Below are positions 17,278 through 27,200 of a stretch of DNA of 64,000 nucleotides, in pieces. A program made the position numbers and the translations under genes. This stretch comes from an uncultured Granulosicoccus sp. (lineage in GTDB: Bacteria; Pseudomonadota; Gammaproteobacteria; Granulosicoccales; Granulosicoccaceae): NCBI GenBank assembly GCA_937924505.1, contig CALDSR010000001.1, forward strand, positions 1-64,000. The letters are read 5' to 3'. The notes beneath the pieces are model-generated. The model did not search any database. It was not told the DNA's origin and saw nothing but the letters and a program-made list of their open reading frames with translations. Each line of letters opens with the position of its first letter. The first letter of the stretch is position 1.

Positions 17278-18546
17278 TCAGCGCGCCAGGCGCGGCAAAT
17301 CGCCCGCTGTTCCCATCGCGTGGCGCATAAGAAAATGTTTAACCGGCTTTGCTTGATTGGCCACATCCAGCGTTGCCGAACGTAGACGTTGGACCAAGGC
17401 AGGCTGCGGCTTGAAGGCGTGGTAGAAACCATCAAGTACGTTGATCATCAGCGCGTTTTCGCCTCGACGCCATCGTTCATAACGTCGGAGAGTCTTGTAA
17501 CTACCCGGGTCGCGTGACTCGTCAAGCGCATCCTGTATCACTTCGGCCAACGCTGCCGCATCTAGCATACCGAGGTTCACGCCTTGCCCGGCTAGCGGGT
17601 GTACCGTGTGCGCCGCATCGCCAATCAAGGCAATACGATCATCAATGTAACGTTCCGCGTGCGCTTTGGCGATCGGGAAACTACCACGCTGAACGATGCT
17701 TTTTACAGACCCAAGTTCTTTGGGAAATTGTGCTTCCATCTCACTCGTGAATGTATCGTCGTCAAGCGCTTCAAGCCGGGCGACTGTCGCTTCATCGTGA
17801 TACCAGACCATGGAAGCACGATGACCACACAGGGGCAAAAAAGCTTCCGGGCCGGTCGGCTGGAATCGTTGCCAGGTTATCGATTGCTGGGCAATTTCGG
17901 TTTCTATCGTTGCGACCAGTGCATGCTGAGGATAACTGAATCGCTCAACGTCAATTCCCGCCAAGGTGCGTACCTTCGAGCGCGCACCATCGGCACCCAC
18001 AACCAGGCGGGCGCTTAGCTGTCTGCCGTCATCCAATGTCACATGCACGCCGTCGCCGTCTTTACGAAAGCTATCGAGCCGTGCGGGGCAGTAAAGACTT
18101 ACCGCTTCGGATTGCTCGAGTTGTTCGAACAAGGCAAGCTGCAACACGTCATTTTCGACAATGTGCCCGAGATGTTCGGCGCGAATGTCATTCGCGTTGA
18201 ATCTTGTCTCACCACCTGCCTCACCATCCCAGACAGCCATTTCAGTGAAAGGACAGGCACGACGATTGACGACACCCTGCCAGGCGCCAACACGTTCAAA
18301 CATACGCTGGGTAGCTACGCTGACCGCTGATACGCGAATGGAGTACTCAGGCTCGCTACCCGGCAAAAATTTTGCGGGTCGGGCGGCTTCGAGTACCGCG
18401 ATTTTCAATGACTGCCCGGCAGCTTGCGCCGCTGGCGAACACGCCAGAGCGCTGGCCAGCATTCCGCCAACCATGCCACCGCCGACGATTAGCACATCGT
18501 AGCAGGACGTCAGGGGCGTCAGTTCAGATAGTTCACGCGTTGCCAT
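17278..18546 (-). CDS. UbiH/UbiF/Coq6-type FAD-dependent ubiquinone hydroxylase
   Basis: A 422-residue flavoprotein monooxygenase of the UbiH/VisC/COQ6 group, which hydroxylates the ring of ubiquinone precursors on the cytoplasmic membrane face. The FAD motifs are VLIVGGGMVGGMLASAL, GADGARSKVR and GDAAHTVHPLAGQGVNLG. Which ring position it modifies cannot be told from sequence. Its ATG at 18546 lies 28 bases inside the 3' end of the upstream protease gene, which suggests translational coupling. UbiX, another ubiquinone enzyme, is encoded about 5 kb away. Confidence 0.88.
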   Translation of the reverse strand: MATRELSELTPLTSCYDVLIVGGGMVGGMLASALACSPAAQAAGQSLKIAVLEAARPAKFLPGSEPEYSIRVSAVSVATQRMFERVGAWQGVVNRRACPFTEMAVWDGEAGGETRFNANDIRAEHLGHIVENDVLQLALFEQLEQSEAVSLYCPARLDSFRKDGDGVHVTLDDGRQLSARLVVGADGARSKVRTLAGIDVERFSYPQHALVATIETEIAQQSITWQRFQPTGPEAFLPLCGHRASMVWYHDEATVARLEALDDDTFTSEMEAQFPKELGSVKSIVQRGSFPIAKAHAERYIDDRIALIGDAAHTVHPLAGQGVNLGMLDAAALAEVIQDALDESRDPGSYKTLRRYERWRRGENALMINVLDGFYHAFKPQPALVQRLRSATLDVANQAKPVKHFLMRHAMGTAGDLPRLAR

Positions 18547-21362
18547 CCCTGTATTGTGCGCTTGATTTCAAAGGTTGGCCAGAAATTATACTCTGGCTGC
18601 ACCGTCACAATACGCTTGCGGCCACTCATCGATACGACTGTCAGTCGGGTAATCTCATCCTGGGTCCGCGTATTGACCTCGTTGAGAAAGTCGTCAAGAT
18701 TTTCTACCGGCACACCATCGACAGCGACAACAAAGCGATTGCGATACAGACTGTCCCATAACGCTGGAGATCCCTTATCGGTACTGGTGATATAGACACC
18801 AGGAAAGTCGACTCCTTTTTGGTAACCAATATCGCTGAAGCTTTCCTGAAAGACGGCACCGGCCCAACTGACCATGCGATCCGTGCCCAAGGCGTCAAGC
18901 ATACTCGGCGCAAGCTCGATGGACAGAACTTTACCGCGACGAAGTACAAGCAGAGAAACGGCGGGGTGCTGAGCGAGTCTCTCGGCATGAAAAAGCTCCG
19001 AGACGAGCACATCATCTATGGCCAGAACGACATCGCCCGAAGACAACTTGCCATCCGCATCAGTGCCAGGAACAACCTGATCAACATAAAGCACCCGTCG
19101 TCGTTCAGCAGGCAGAGCGTTGTAACGCTGCAACCACTCGTTCGGCAGCCCAAGCTGACGAGCAACCGACAAGGGTTGATAGTTCATTCTGATGTCCAGT
19201 GAATAGAACGGACTCTGTGACTGATACTGGCGAAGTGCTTCGGCGATCACCGAGGCCGGCATCGCCCATTCGCGTTGATGAATCTCACGACCTTCCTCAT
19301 ACGCAAAGCTCATGTAAACCGCATGCACAAGACCACTATCATCGACCAGTGGGCCACCTAGAGAAGTTGGCACATCAGGTACGTTGTACACATCTAGTGA
19401 TGCTTGTTGAAATCGCGGTAGTCCCGGTGGTTGGAAATTTATGGTAATACGATTCATGTCGTCGATTTCATGCGGACGAAAGGTGCCATCGAAACGATAG
19501 CCGATCATCGTAATGTCATCGGGTAAGGGCGTATCCGCCTCAGCCAGTTCCAGGGATTCAAAGTCTGCGTCAAGCAAAAATGCTGGATCATATTGCAACA
19601 AGGCGATGTTATGGCGCGGATGCAAGAAGACGACTTCGCCCTCGAGCACTTGCGAACCAAAGAATGTGATATCCGCATCGCCCAATCCAACGGGTACCGT
19701 ATTGCGGTCAACGGCGACAAGCCCCTGCTGTCGATCAATGACGAGGCCAACACCCTTGAAGTGCCGTGCATATACGTTGTCGACCCCGTAAGGGATGCTG
19801 AAATCCACTTTGACCATCGCCGGCGCTACCTTGTTCAACAATGGATCTTCGAAAGTTGGCAATGCTTCAATACCATCGACACTGGTGGCCTGTTGCTCGG
19901 GAAGATCCATCTCTTGACAATCCCAGAATCGAGCATCATCAACGCGCGTACAGAAACGATGGCCAAACCAGCGATTGTTTAGCGTGACCTGAGCTATTTC
20001 ACTGCTGAATTCCCTCCCGGGGACCACATAGCGCAGTAATAGCTGTTCATCAGTGGGCGCCGTTCTGATCGCCGTTACGATACTGTCGATATCAGTAATT
20101 TTCTCGCCATTAAGCTCAATGATGACCGAACCTTGCGGTACGTTATCGCGTGTAAAGAAGTAACCCGGTTCCATGACGACCACGCCTGATTGTGGGAGAT
20201 TCATTGCCCGGGCGTGCTGAACAGACATGTTCTGCAATACAGCATCGCCTAGCTCAAGTAATCGTTTCGGAGCGAGCTCATGCAGATCGGCGACCGTAAC
20301 CGACAGACTACGTGATTCACCTTGTCGCACGACTTTGATATCAAGCGCTTTGCCGATACTGCTGTCCAGCAAATCTTCCAGTGCGATGAACTCTGTAATA
20401 ACCATATCGTTGATTGAAACCAGAATATCGCCCGGTTCAAAAATATTCTCTGCAACACCCCCAGGGATGATTTGGGAGACGATTAGCATGCCATTGCTTG
20501 TCACAACAGCCGCTTCACGTGCAAGCTTTTCCGTTTCAGTATCGAGTCCGAGGCGACGCAGCTCGCGAAACGGCTGATGAGTAAAAATCGTTTGCAAACC
20601 ACCGCGTGAGATCGGCTCGCCCCGTTGCAAACGTTCCAGCGCATATTGAATACGCGGTAGAGGCAGGAAGAAACTGCTCGCAGTTTTCGTATTGGCGGCT
20701 GCGTTCAATGCGACCACATCACCTTCAAAATCGATGACCGGTGAACCGGAACTACCGCCTGATGTACCCGATGCGGCTTGCAGATAAAAGGTATTGAAAT
20801 CGTTGTAACCGTAACGTCCGTAGGAAGGCACTTCACGATCAAGCCGCGCGATGGTTCCTGGCAAGATCGATAGTTGCTCACCTCCATCACTGCCGATCAC
20901 GCGAATATTCATGCCAGTGCGCACCTTGTCCGGCCGAAGGTTCAAGGTAGCAGGCGTGGCGTATTCAAGCGCTTGCGGATCATAGCGAACGAAGGCAAAG
21001 TCGTGCACCGGATCGCGATACAGTGGCACGGCGTCCACCCGTTCTTGATTCTGGAAGGTCGCAGACAGGCGAATTGGTCCTGAACCGACCACATGGCGAT
21101 TGGTCAGCACGATGCCGCGCTCTGCATCAACGACGAATCCGGTTGCGTTGCTGCCCCCTTGAGGTGTGTCGTCGAAGGTTCGCAGCTGAGATAATTGCAG
21201 TGACACGACCGAATTGGCAGTTCGCGATACTGTCTCAGCCCAGGAATCCTCGCCCGAGGCTGAAGCGGTACTGCTGGCGAGACCCAGCGTGGCCCCTACC
21301 GCGAGACCCAGCCCGAGCAAAACGGCCGCTGAACATCGTGGAAAGCTGTTTGACAGGCTCAC
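18519..21362 (-). CDS. Duplicated HtrA/DegP-type serine protease of Nma111-like architecture
   Basis: A 947-residue exported protein with two trypsin-plus-PDZ halves. The start chosen is the GTG at 21362, preceded by GGAG and giving a regular signal peptide ending near ASSTASASG; an ATG at 21458 adds 32 residues. The first half has an intact triad: His in TNRHVVG, Asp in DPVHDFAFV, Ser in GTSGGSSGSP. PDZ segments follow. The second half keeps the fold but has lost the triad: the matching segments are VDRNTVP (His to Asn), HPRHNIALLQYDP (Asp to Asn) and TSLGGPLVD (Ser to Leu). Two more PDZ-like regions follow. This active-plus-dead layout and length resemble eukaryotic Nma111 rather than DegP/DegS. 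It overlaps the downstream Ubi hydroxylase gene. Likely role: envelope protein quality control. Confidence 0.88.
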   Translation of the reverse strand: MSLSNSFPRCSAAVLLGLGLAVGATLGLASSTASASGEDSWAETVSRTANSVVSLQLSQLRTFDDTPQGGSNATGFVVDAERGIVLTNRHVVGSGPIRLSATFQNQERVDAVPLYRDPVHDFAFVRYDPQALEYATPATLNLRPDKVRTGMNIRVIGSDGGEQLSILPGTIARLDREVPSYGRYGYNDFNTFYLQAASGTSGGSSGSPVIDFEGDVVALNAAANTKTASSFFLPLPRIQYALERLQRGEPISRGGLQTIFTHQPFRELRRLGLDTETEKLAREAAVVTSNGMLIVSQIIPGGVAENIFEPGDILVSINDMVITEFIALEDLLDSSIGKALDIKVVRQGESRSLSVTVADLHELAPKRLLELGDAVLQNMSVQHARAMNLPQSGVVVMEPGYFFTRDNVPQGSVIIELNGEKITDIDSIVTAIRTAPTDEQLLLRYVVPGREFSSEIAQVTLNNRWFGHRFCTRVDDARFWDCQEMDLPEQQATSVDGIEALPTFEDPLLNKVAPAMVKVDFSIPYGVDNVYARHFKGVGLVIDRQQGLVAVDRNTVPVGLGDADITFFGSQVLEGEVVFLHPRHNIALLQYDPAFLLDADFESLELAEADTPLPDDITMIGYRFDGTFRPHEIDDMNRITINFQPPGLPRFQQASLDVYNVPDVPTSLGGPLVDDSGLVHAVYMSFAYEEGREIHQREWAMPASVIAEALRQYQSQSPFYSLDIRMNYQPLSVARQLGLPNEWLQRYNALPAERRRVLYVDQVVPGTDADGKLSSGDVVLAIDDVLVSELFHAERLAQHPAVSLLVLRRGKVLSIELAPSMLDALGTDRMVSWAGAVFQESFSDIGYQKGVDFPGVYITSTDKGSPALWDSLYRNRFVVAVDGVPVENLDDFLNEVNTRTQDEITRLTVVSMSGRKRIVTVQPEYNFWPTFEIKRTIQGWQRVNYLN

Positions 21363-21583
21363 AGGCAGGTGACTCCGGGTACGAGATATGGAAAAAGACT
21401 GAATTCTGGCGCAACAAGTGTTCCATAACCTCAGCTTTCGTTTATTTTCATGTTTCATGTATTAACGTAGGTCTGTCGCGAGGAAATTCCCGGCTTAATT
21501 GGATATCCGGAAGGTTCTTTTCACGATCCTTTACTATAGATGAGTATCCGAAACGACCGCCCATGAACTGACAGTGCCTTTAA

Positions 21584-22981
21584 ATGAGCCAAGCTAAAAC
21601 GCCACAAAGCGGCGAAATAGAAACTATCCATGCAAGCTCTGAGTCCTTCGCTATCCGCTGGTTCCGCGAAGCCTCGCCCTATATCAATGCGCATCGTGGA
21701 AAAACCACTGTATTTGCGTTGCCCGGCGAGGTACTGCAAAGCGCGCTGTTGCCGACTCTGTGTCACGACCTCACGCTACTGAGTCATCTTGGTTTACGCC
21801 TGGTGATTTGCTTTGGCTTGCGTGCGCAGATGGAAGACTCTTTAAAGGTAAGCGGCGGCGAAAGTGACATTGTGGACGGGCGCCGAGTTACCGATGGTGC
21901 GGCCTTGGACACGATCATTTGCGAAGCAGGAATTGCCCGTAATGAACTGGAAGCCCGATTATCGATGGGCCTGCCAAATACACCGATGGCAGGCGCTCGA
22001 CTGGCTGTTGCCTCAGGCAATTATGTTACGGCACAGCCTTTCGGCATTCATGACGGTGTGGATTTCAAACATACGGGGTCAGTACGTGAAGTACACGGCG
22101 CGGCACTGAATGCACTACTCGACGCTGGCAATGTCGTGTTGTTGCCGCCACTGGGTTTCTCATTGACCGGCGATGTCTTCAATATTCCGGTCAACGAAGT
22201 TGCCAGCGAATGTGCGCGTGAGCTTAATGCCGACAAACTGGTGTACTTTGTCGATCAGCTACTGCTTGATAAACAGGGTAAGGAAATACGACAAGCCAGT
22301 GCAAGCGAATTCGAAAATCTGGCCAGACTGTCGTCTGCTGGCGGCTTGTCTGATGATAGCGTAAAGCCTGCCAGCGAGAAAAATGCCAACGACGAACGCA
22401 ACGCCACAATCAAGCAGGCGATCAAAGCCTGCCGCCAAGGAATAGAACGGGTGCACCTCTTGCGTCACGATGATCCGGATGCCTTGCTGCGTGAGCTATT
22501 CACTCGCGATGGAAGTGGCACCTTGATTACTCGTGAACGTTGGGAGCATGTTCGCGCTGCAAACAATCACGATATATTTGGCATCATCGAGCTCATCGAA
22601 CCATTGCAGGCAGACGGTACGCTAGTACCACGCTCACGCGAACAACTCGAAGGAGATCTCGAACATTTCTTCGTCAGTGAACGCGATGGTACAGTAGTCG
22701 CCTGCGGCGCTTTGTTCACGGATGACAAGCATGCGGAAATCGCCTGCCTTGCTACACATCACGCGTATCGTGGCGAAGGGCGCGCAGATCAGATACTGAC
22801 CTTGCTTGAAGAGAAGGCAAAACACACCGGTTGTGAATCAGTACGCTTGTTAAGTACACGAACCGGGCATTGGTTTGTTGAACGAGGCTATTCTGAAGTA
22901 TCACCTGACGCGCTGCCCCACTCACGCAGAGAAAGCTATAACCAACAGCGTAATTCCAAGGTCTACATCAAGACGCTGTAA
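21584..22981 (+). CDS. argA: Amino-acid N-acetyltransferase (N-acetylglutamate synthase)
   Basis: A 465-residue ArgA that makes N-acetylglutamate from glutamate and acetyl-CoA, the first step of arginine synthesis. The N-terminal amino-acid-kinase-like domain (about 1-300) starts FAIRWFREASPYINAHRGKT and carries the feedback site in this family. The C-terminal GNAT domain has GALFTDDKHAEIACLATHH and YRGEGRADQIL for acetyl-CoA binding, ending with LPHSRRESYNQQRNSK. It is convergent with the LON-domain gene. CarAB, which feeds arginine and pyrimidine synthesis, lies near 50 kb. Confidence 0.95.
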   Translation: MSQAKTPQSGEIETIHASSESFAIRWFREASPYINAHRGKTTVFALPGEVLQSALLPTLCHDLTLLSHLGLRLVICFGLRAQMEDSLKVSGGESDIVDGRRVTDGAALDTIICEAGIARNELEARLSMGLPNTPMAGARLAVASGNYVTAQPFGIHDGVDFKHTGSVREVHGAALNALLDAGNVVLLPPLGFSLTGDVFNIPVNEVASECARELNADKLVYFVDQLLLDKQGKEIRQASASEFENLARLSSAGGLSDDSVKPASEKNANDERNATIKQAIKACRQGIERVHLLRHDDPDALLRELFTRDGSGTLITRERWEHVRAANNHDIFGIIELIEPLQADGTLVPRSREQLEGDLEHFFVSERDGTVVACGALFTDDKHAEIACLATHHAYRGEGRADQILTLLEEKAKHTGCESVRLLSTRTGHWFVERGYSEVSPDALPHSRRESYNQQRNSKVYIKTL

Positions 22982-23021
22982 GCTACGCCTGCCCATCAAT
23001 CGTTTTACCGCAAATTTACGC

Positions 23022-23600
23022 CTACTTCTCAGCGATTTCTATCTGCAAGGCAGTCAAGGAATCGAGACGTTCAGTATTACTAGGCATTTGCAGCAAGTCG
23101 AATTTCGCTTCACGTGTCAGTGGTAGAAGTTCAAGCAAGCGATAACAAATCCAGTCAGGATCATCAAGTTTCTGTTTTTCGAAACGAACATCAGGCTCGA
23201 GATACTGCAGAATGAGTTCGAGTTTCAACGCCAGCGCTTCAACCTTCTCATCCATTGGTGTCGGTGGTCGTTCGGGGATCAGCTCGATTTCGGCAAGCAA
23301 CAGCTTGGCATCGTTTGCCGCGTAGGTCAGTACACGAAACTCTTGCTCACCCCTCGCCGTTATATGCAGCAAGCCATCTGTCCCCTGATCAAAGTCAACG
23401 ATGTTTGCCAGCGTACCTATGGGGTACGGGACTGACGGCTCACCCGCCTCATTACCTTCCTTGATCAAACAAACACCAAAACCGGTATCGGTCTTGAAGC
23501 AATTCTTGACCATGTCGATGTATCGCGGCTCGAAGAGTCGAAGCGGCATCAAGCCACCCGGCATCACGATACTGGACAAAGGAAATAACGGCAATTGCAT
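23022..23600 (-). CDS. LON peptidase substrate-binding-domain protein
   Basis: A 192-residue protein consisting only of the N-terminal domain of Lon protease (MQLPLFPLSSIVMPGGLMPL and LRLFEPRYIDMV at the start). The AAA+ and protease domains are absent. Stand-alone members are common in Proteobacteria; their role is unknown, possibly binding misfolded substrates. It follows ubiX on the same strand with a 9-bp gap, so the two are probably co-transcribed. Confidence 0.9.
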   Translation of the reverse strand: MQLPLFPLSSIVMPGGLMPLRLFEPRYIDMVKNCFKTDTGFGVCLIKEGNEAGEPSVPYPIGTLANIVDFDQGTDGLLHITARGEQEFRVLTYAANDAKLLLAEIELIPERPPTPMDEKVEALALKLELILQYLEPDVRFEKQKLDDPDWICYRLLELLPLTREAKFDLLQMPSNTERLDSLTALQIEIAEK

Positions 23601-23609
23601 GGGGTAACT

Positions 23610-24248
23610 CTAATTGTTGACGTCTTTGCCAGTGGCCGTGTCAAGGCCCCAGGCTGGCATCAAGGTTTGTTTTATTGCCAATTGATCCAAAACACGTGCG
23701 ACGACAAAGTCGATGAGCTCATCGATGCTTTCAGGCAAGTTATAAAATGCCGGGTTGGGGGGCATGATGACAGCGCCGGCCCGATTGAGGCGCAACATGT
23801 TTTCCAGGTGAATGGAAGAGAATGGCATTTCGCGCGGCATCACAATCAGCTTACGCCCCTCTTTCAATACAACGTCGGCCGCGCGATCGACAAGATTGGT
23901 GCAGGCACCGTTTGCAACGTTTGCCAGCGTACCCGTCGTGCAGGGACAAATGATCATGGCATCCGGTGCTCCCGAGCCACTGGCGACCGGAGCTGTCCAC
24001 TCCTCTTGTCCGAATGCCTTGAGCTGACCATCGCGTGCACCGTAACGCGCTGAAAAATCAGCTTGCACATCGGATGTTCTTGCTGGGACGGGAATATCGG
24101 TATCCATACCCATGACTATGCGCGCCGGCTTCGACATGAGTACGTAAACCTGACAGTTTGACTCGACAAGGCATTCGATCAGGCGCAAGGCATACTGGAT
24201 GCCTGATGCGCCTGTCATTGCCACGCAGACTGTTTTGTTGAAATCCAT
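23610..24248 (-). CDS. ubiX: Flavin prenyltransferase UbiX
   Basis: A 212-residue flavoprotein that attaches a dimethylallyl group to FMN, making the prenylated cofactor of the UbiD decarboxylase in ubiquinone synthesis. Family motifs are CVAMTGASGIQYALRLIE, MIICPCTTGTLANVANGAC, and LIVMPREMPFSSIHLENM. It is followed directly by the LON-domain gene. ubiD is not in this window. Confidence 0.94.
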   Translation of the reverse strand: MDFNKTVCVAMTGASGIQYALRLIECLVESNCQVYVLMSKPARIVMGMDTDIPVPARTSDVQADFSARYGARDGQLKAFGQEEWTAPVASGSGAPDAMIICPCTTGTLANVANGACTNLVDRAADVVLKEGRKLIVMPREMPFSSIHLENMLRLNRAGAVIMPPNPAFYNLPESIDELIDFVVARVLDQLAIKQTLMPAWGLDTATGKDVNN

Positions 24249-24290
24249 CCGCGTGATCGCCCCGACGACCTTAGCAATACAACTTTGACT

Positions 24291-27200
24291 TCAAGGCTTC
24301 ACGACAATCTCAACGCGACGGTTCAGTGCGCGGCCGGCACGCGTGTTGTTGGGCGCAACCGGACGCTGCTGTCCAAAACCGGTTGCAGCCAAGCGCGCCG
24401 GGTCGATTCCACCTTGATTTTCAAGATAATTGACGGTGTTGGCTGCTCGCGCAACTGACAACTCCCAGTTACTCGGGTAGACATTGAGCAGATCTCCAGT
24501 GACCGGGATGCTGTCGGTGTGCCCCTCCACCAGGATTGGGTTATCTATCTCGCCCAGCACATTGGCAACCCGCCCCATCAATCCGCGACCGGCAGAGCTA
24601 AGCCGTGCGCGGCCTGAATTAAACAGGGCCTGACTCGGCAGGTTCACGACGATACTGTTGTCGTCACGAATAGTGACCTCAGGATTTTCGACACCATTGG
24701 CACTCAGTTGACCTTCGAGCTGATCACGCAACGATTGTGCGCTCTGTATCTGCGCTTCAGACCCTTGCTGGGCAGCCGCCAGTTTGCTTGCCACGTTTTC
24801 TGCCAGCGCTGTCTGTTCTGCAACCATAGCATTGGCTTCCTGCAGATCATTTTGCACCTCAGCTCTGGCAGATTCCGCATCCGCCAAACGGGTTTCAAGA
24901 TCACCTTTGGCGGTATCGAGTTCAGCAAGCTGAGACTCAAGTCCGTCCTTGGAAGCCTGCAACTCACCGAGCTCAGACTCAAGTCCGTCATTCGAAGCCT
25001 GCAACTCACCGAGCTGAGACTCAAGCCCATCCTTCGAAGCCTGTAATTCACTGAGCCGAGTTTCGAGGCTTGTCTTGGCCTCTTCCAGTTCGGCGACCGA
25101 TGCTTCAAGCGTCGATGTCTCACCTTCAAGCTCCCCGACTCTTGCTTCCAGTGCGGCATTGGCACTTTGCACATCGCCCAGTTGTGAATCGACGCTACCT
25201 TTAAGCGTTTGCGCTTCCGATAACTGCCCTTCCAGGGCCGAATTAGCGGCAGTCGCTTCCTCGAGCTGCGTTTCCAATGTTGCTTTGACGCTATTGGCTT
25301 CACCCAGTTGTTCTTCGAGGCCAAGTTTGGCGTTATTGAGTTCCTGAATCTCTCTCTCAAGGCCAGTCTTCGCCTCATTCAGCTCGTTTATCTGACCTTC
25401 AAGACCAGTTACATTTTCCAACGCGAGAGCGGCCTGATTTTCCAGTTCAGCCTTTTCGGATTCCAGCGAGCCAATTCGCGTCTCGAAACTACTGGTCTGC
25501 TCTGCCATCGCCGCAGTCATCGAGGAAAGCTCGATGTCACGTTGTCCGACTGTATCTTCCATCACAACGAAGCTGCCTTCAAGAACACCCAACTTCGCGC
25601 TGAGTTCGACCACCTCACCTTGCAAGGCATCTCGCTCACCCGTAATTCCTTCAAGCTCGCTGACCTGACCGGTCAAGGTAAGATTCTCGGACTCAAGTGT
25701 TGTCACCTGTTCTGCCAGGTTACCGTTTTCACTTTCCAGAGATGCAACTTGTTCAGCGCGAGCTTCCTCTGCACTAACGAGATCGACCTGCAAATCACCA
25801 ACCTGACTTAGCAAGGTCTCACGTTCAGACTCGAGATCGCCGTTGCGTTGGCGCAGCTCGGCAATCGCCGGTTTCTGCAAATCTATTGTCGCTTGCAACT
25901 CGTTCAGATTGTCCATGACCTCGCTTTGCGAACTGTCCAGACTAACCTCAAGCTGTTCATTTCGCTGACGAAGCTCAGCTATCGCTGGTTTCTGTAAATC
26001 AATGGTCGCCTGCAACTCGTCGACTTCCGATTGCAAAGCGGCTAGTTGTTCACCACTGTCAGCTTCCACCTGCTGATTACGCTGACGAAGCTCGGCAATC
26101 GCAGGCTTCTGTAAATCGATTGTGGCTTGCAATTCCTCAAGTTCGGCACGCATCGATGACATCTGCTCACCTTCGCTTGCCTCAAGCTGCGAATTTCGCA
26201 TACGCAATTCCGCAATCGCAGGCTTTTGCAATTCGATGGTCGCCAGTAACTCGTCCATTTCTGTCTGCGCATTGGCAACGACAGCCGCGTTGTCCGCTTC
26301 CAGTGCGGCATTTCGTTGGCGAAGCTCCGCTATCGCGGGCTTCTGTAAATCGATCGTCGCTTGCAACTCGGCTACCTGACTTTCAAACTCGCCGAGCTGA
26401 GTTTCCATCTCAAGCAGTGATTCTACCGCGGCGGTTTGTTCAGCTTCCAGCGTCTCCTTGTCGCGGTTAAACGATGCCAGCGTCGCTGAAAGGTCAGCGT
26501 TTTCAGCCGAGAGTCGATTCAGATCAGCTTCCAGCGATGATTTGCTGCTGGCTAGCGATGCAGCCAAGGTCCCGGCTGAAGCCGATGCAGTTCGCGTTTT
26601 CGCCAGGCGCCGCTGAGTTCCTTCAAGCTCGGCTCGAAGCTCCGCCATGTCAGATTCCGTGGCAGATTTGCCGCTGGCCAATGAGGACGCCAATGTACCT
26701 GCAGATGCTGCCGCGGCTTGGGTCTTTTTCAATCGGCGTTGCACACCGTCAAGGGTTGCTTGTAAATCACCCTTGTCCGCCGATAGCGCGACAACTTCGC
26801 CCGTCAAGCTCTCAACGTCAGCTTCCAGCGCCTGTTTTCGCGCTTCAAGATCACCGATTTCGGCATTAAGTGCGATCGTGTCGGTCTCGTACTGGGTCTG
26901 CAAACTCGCCAGATCCTGCTTGGTCAGATCCAATTCAGCTGCCGAGCCTTCGGTTGATGCCATCAAACCCTGAATTTGCGATGTCAGATCTTCAACGCCT
27001 GCATCCCGTTCGGTTAATGCGGCGCTCTTTGTTTCAAGCTCGACGGTGGCCGTCTGCAACTCACCTTCAACAACGGCAAGATTTTCCGTCACCTCAACCA
27101 ACTTACCTTCAGTAACGCGCAACGTGTCCTGTGTTTCCAGCAGGCGGTTCTCGGTTTCAACCAGAGTGGTCTCCGTGTTGGCCAGATTGTCACGCGTGAA

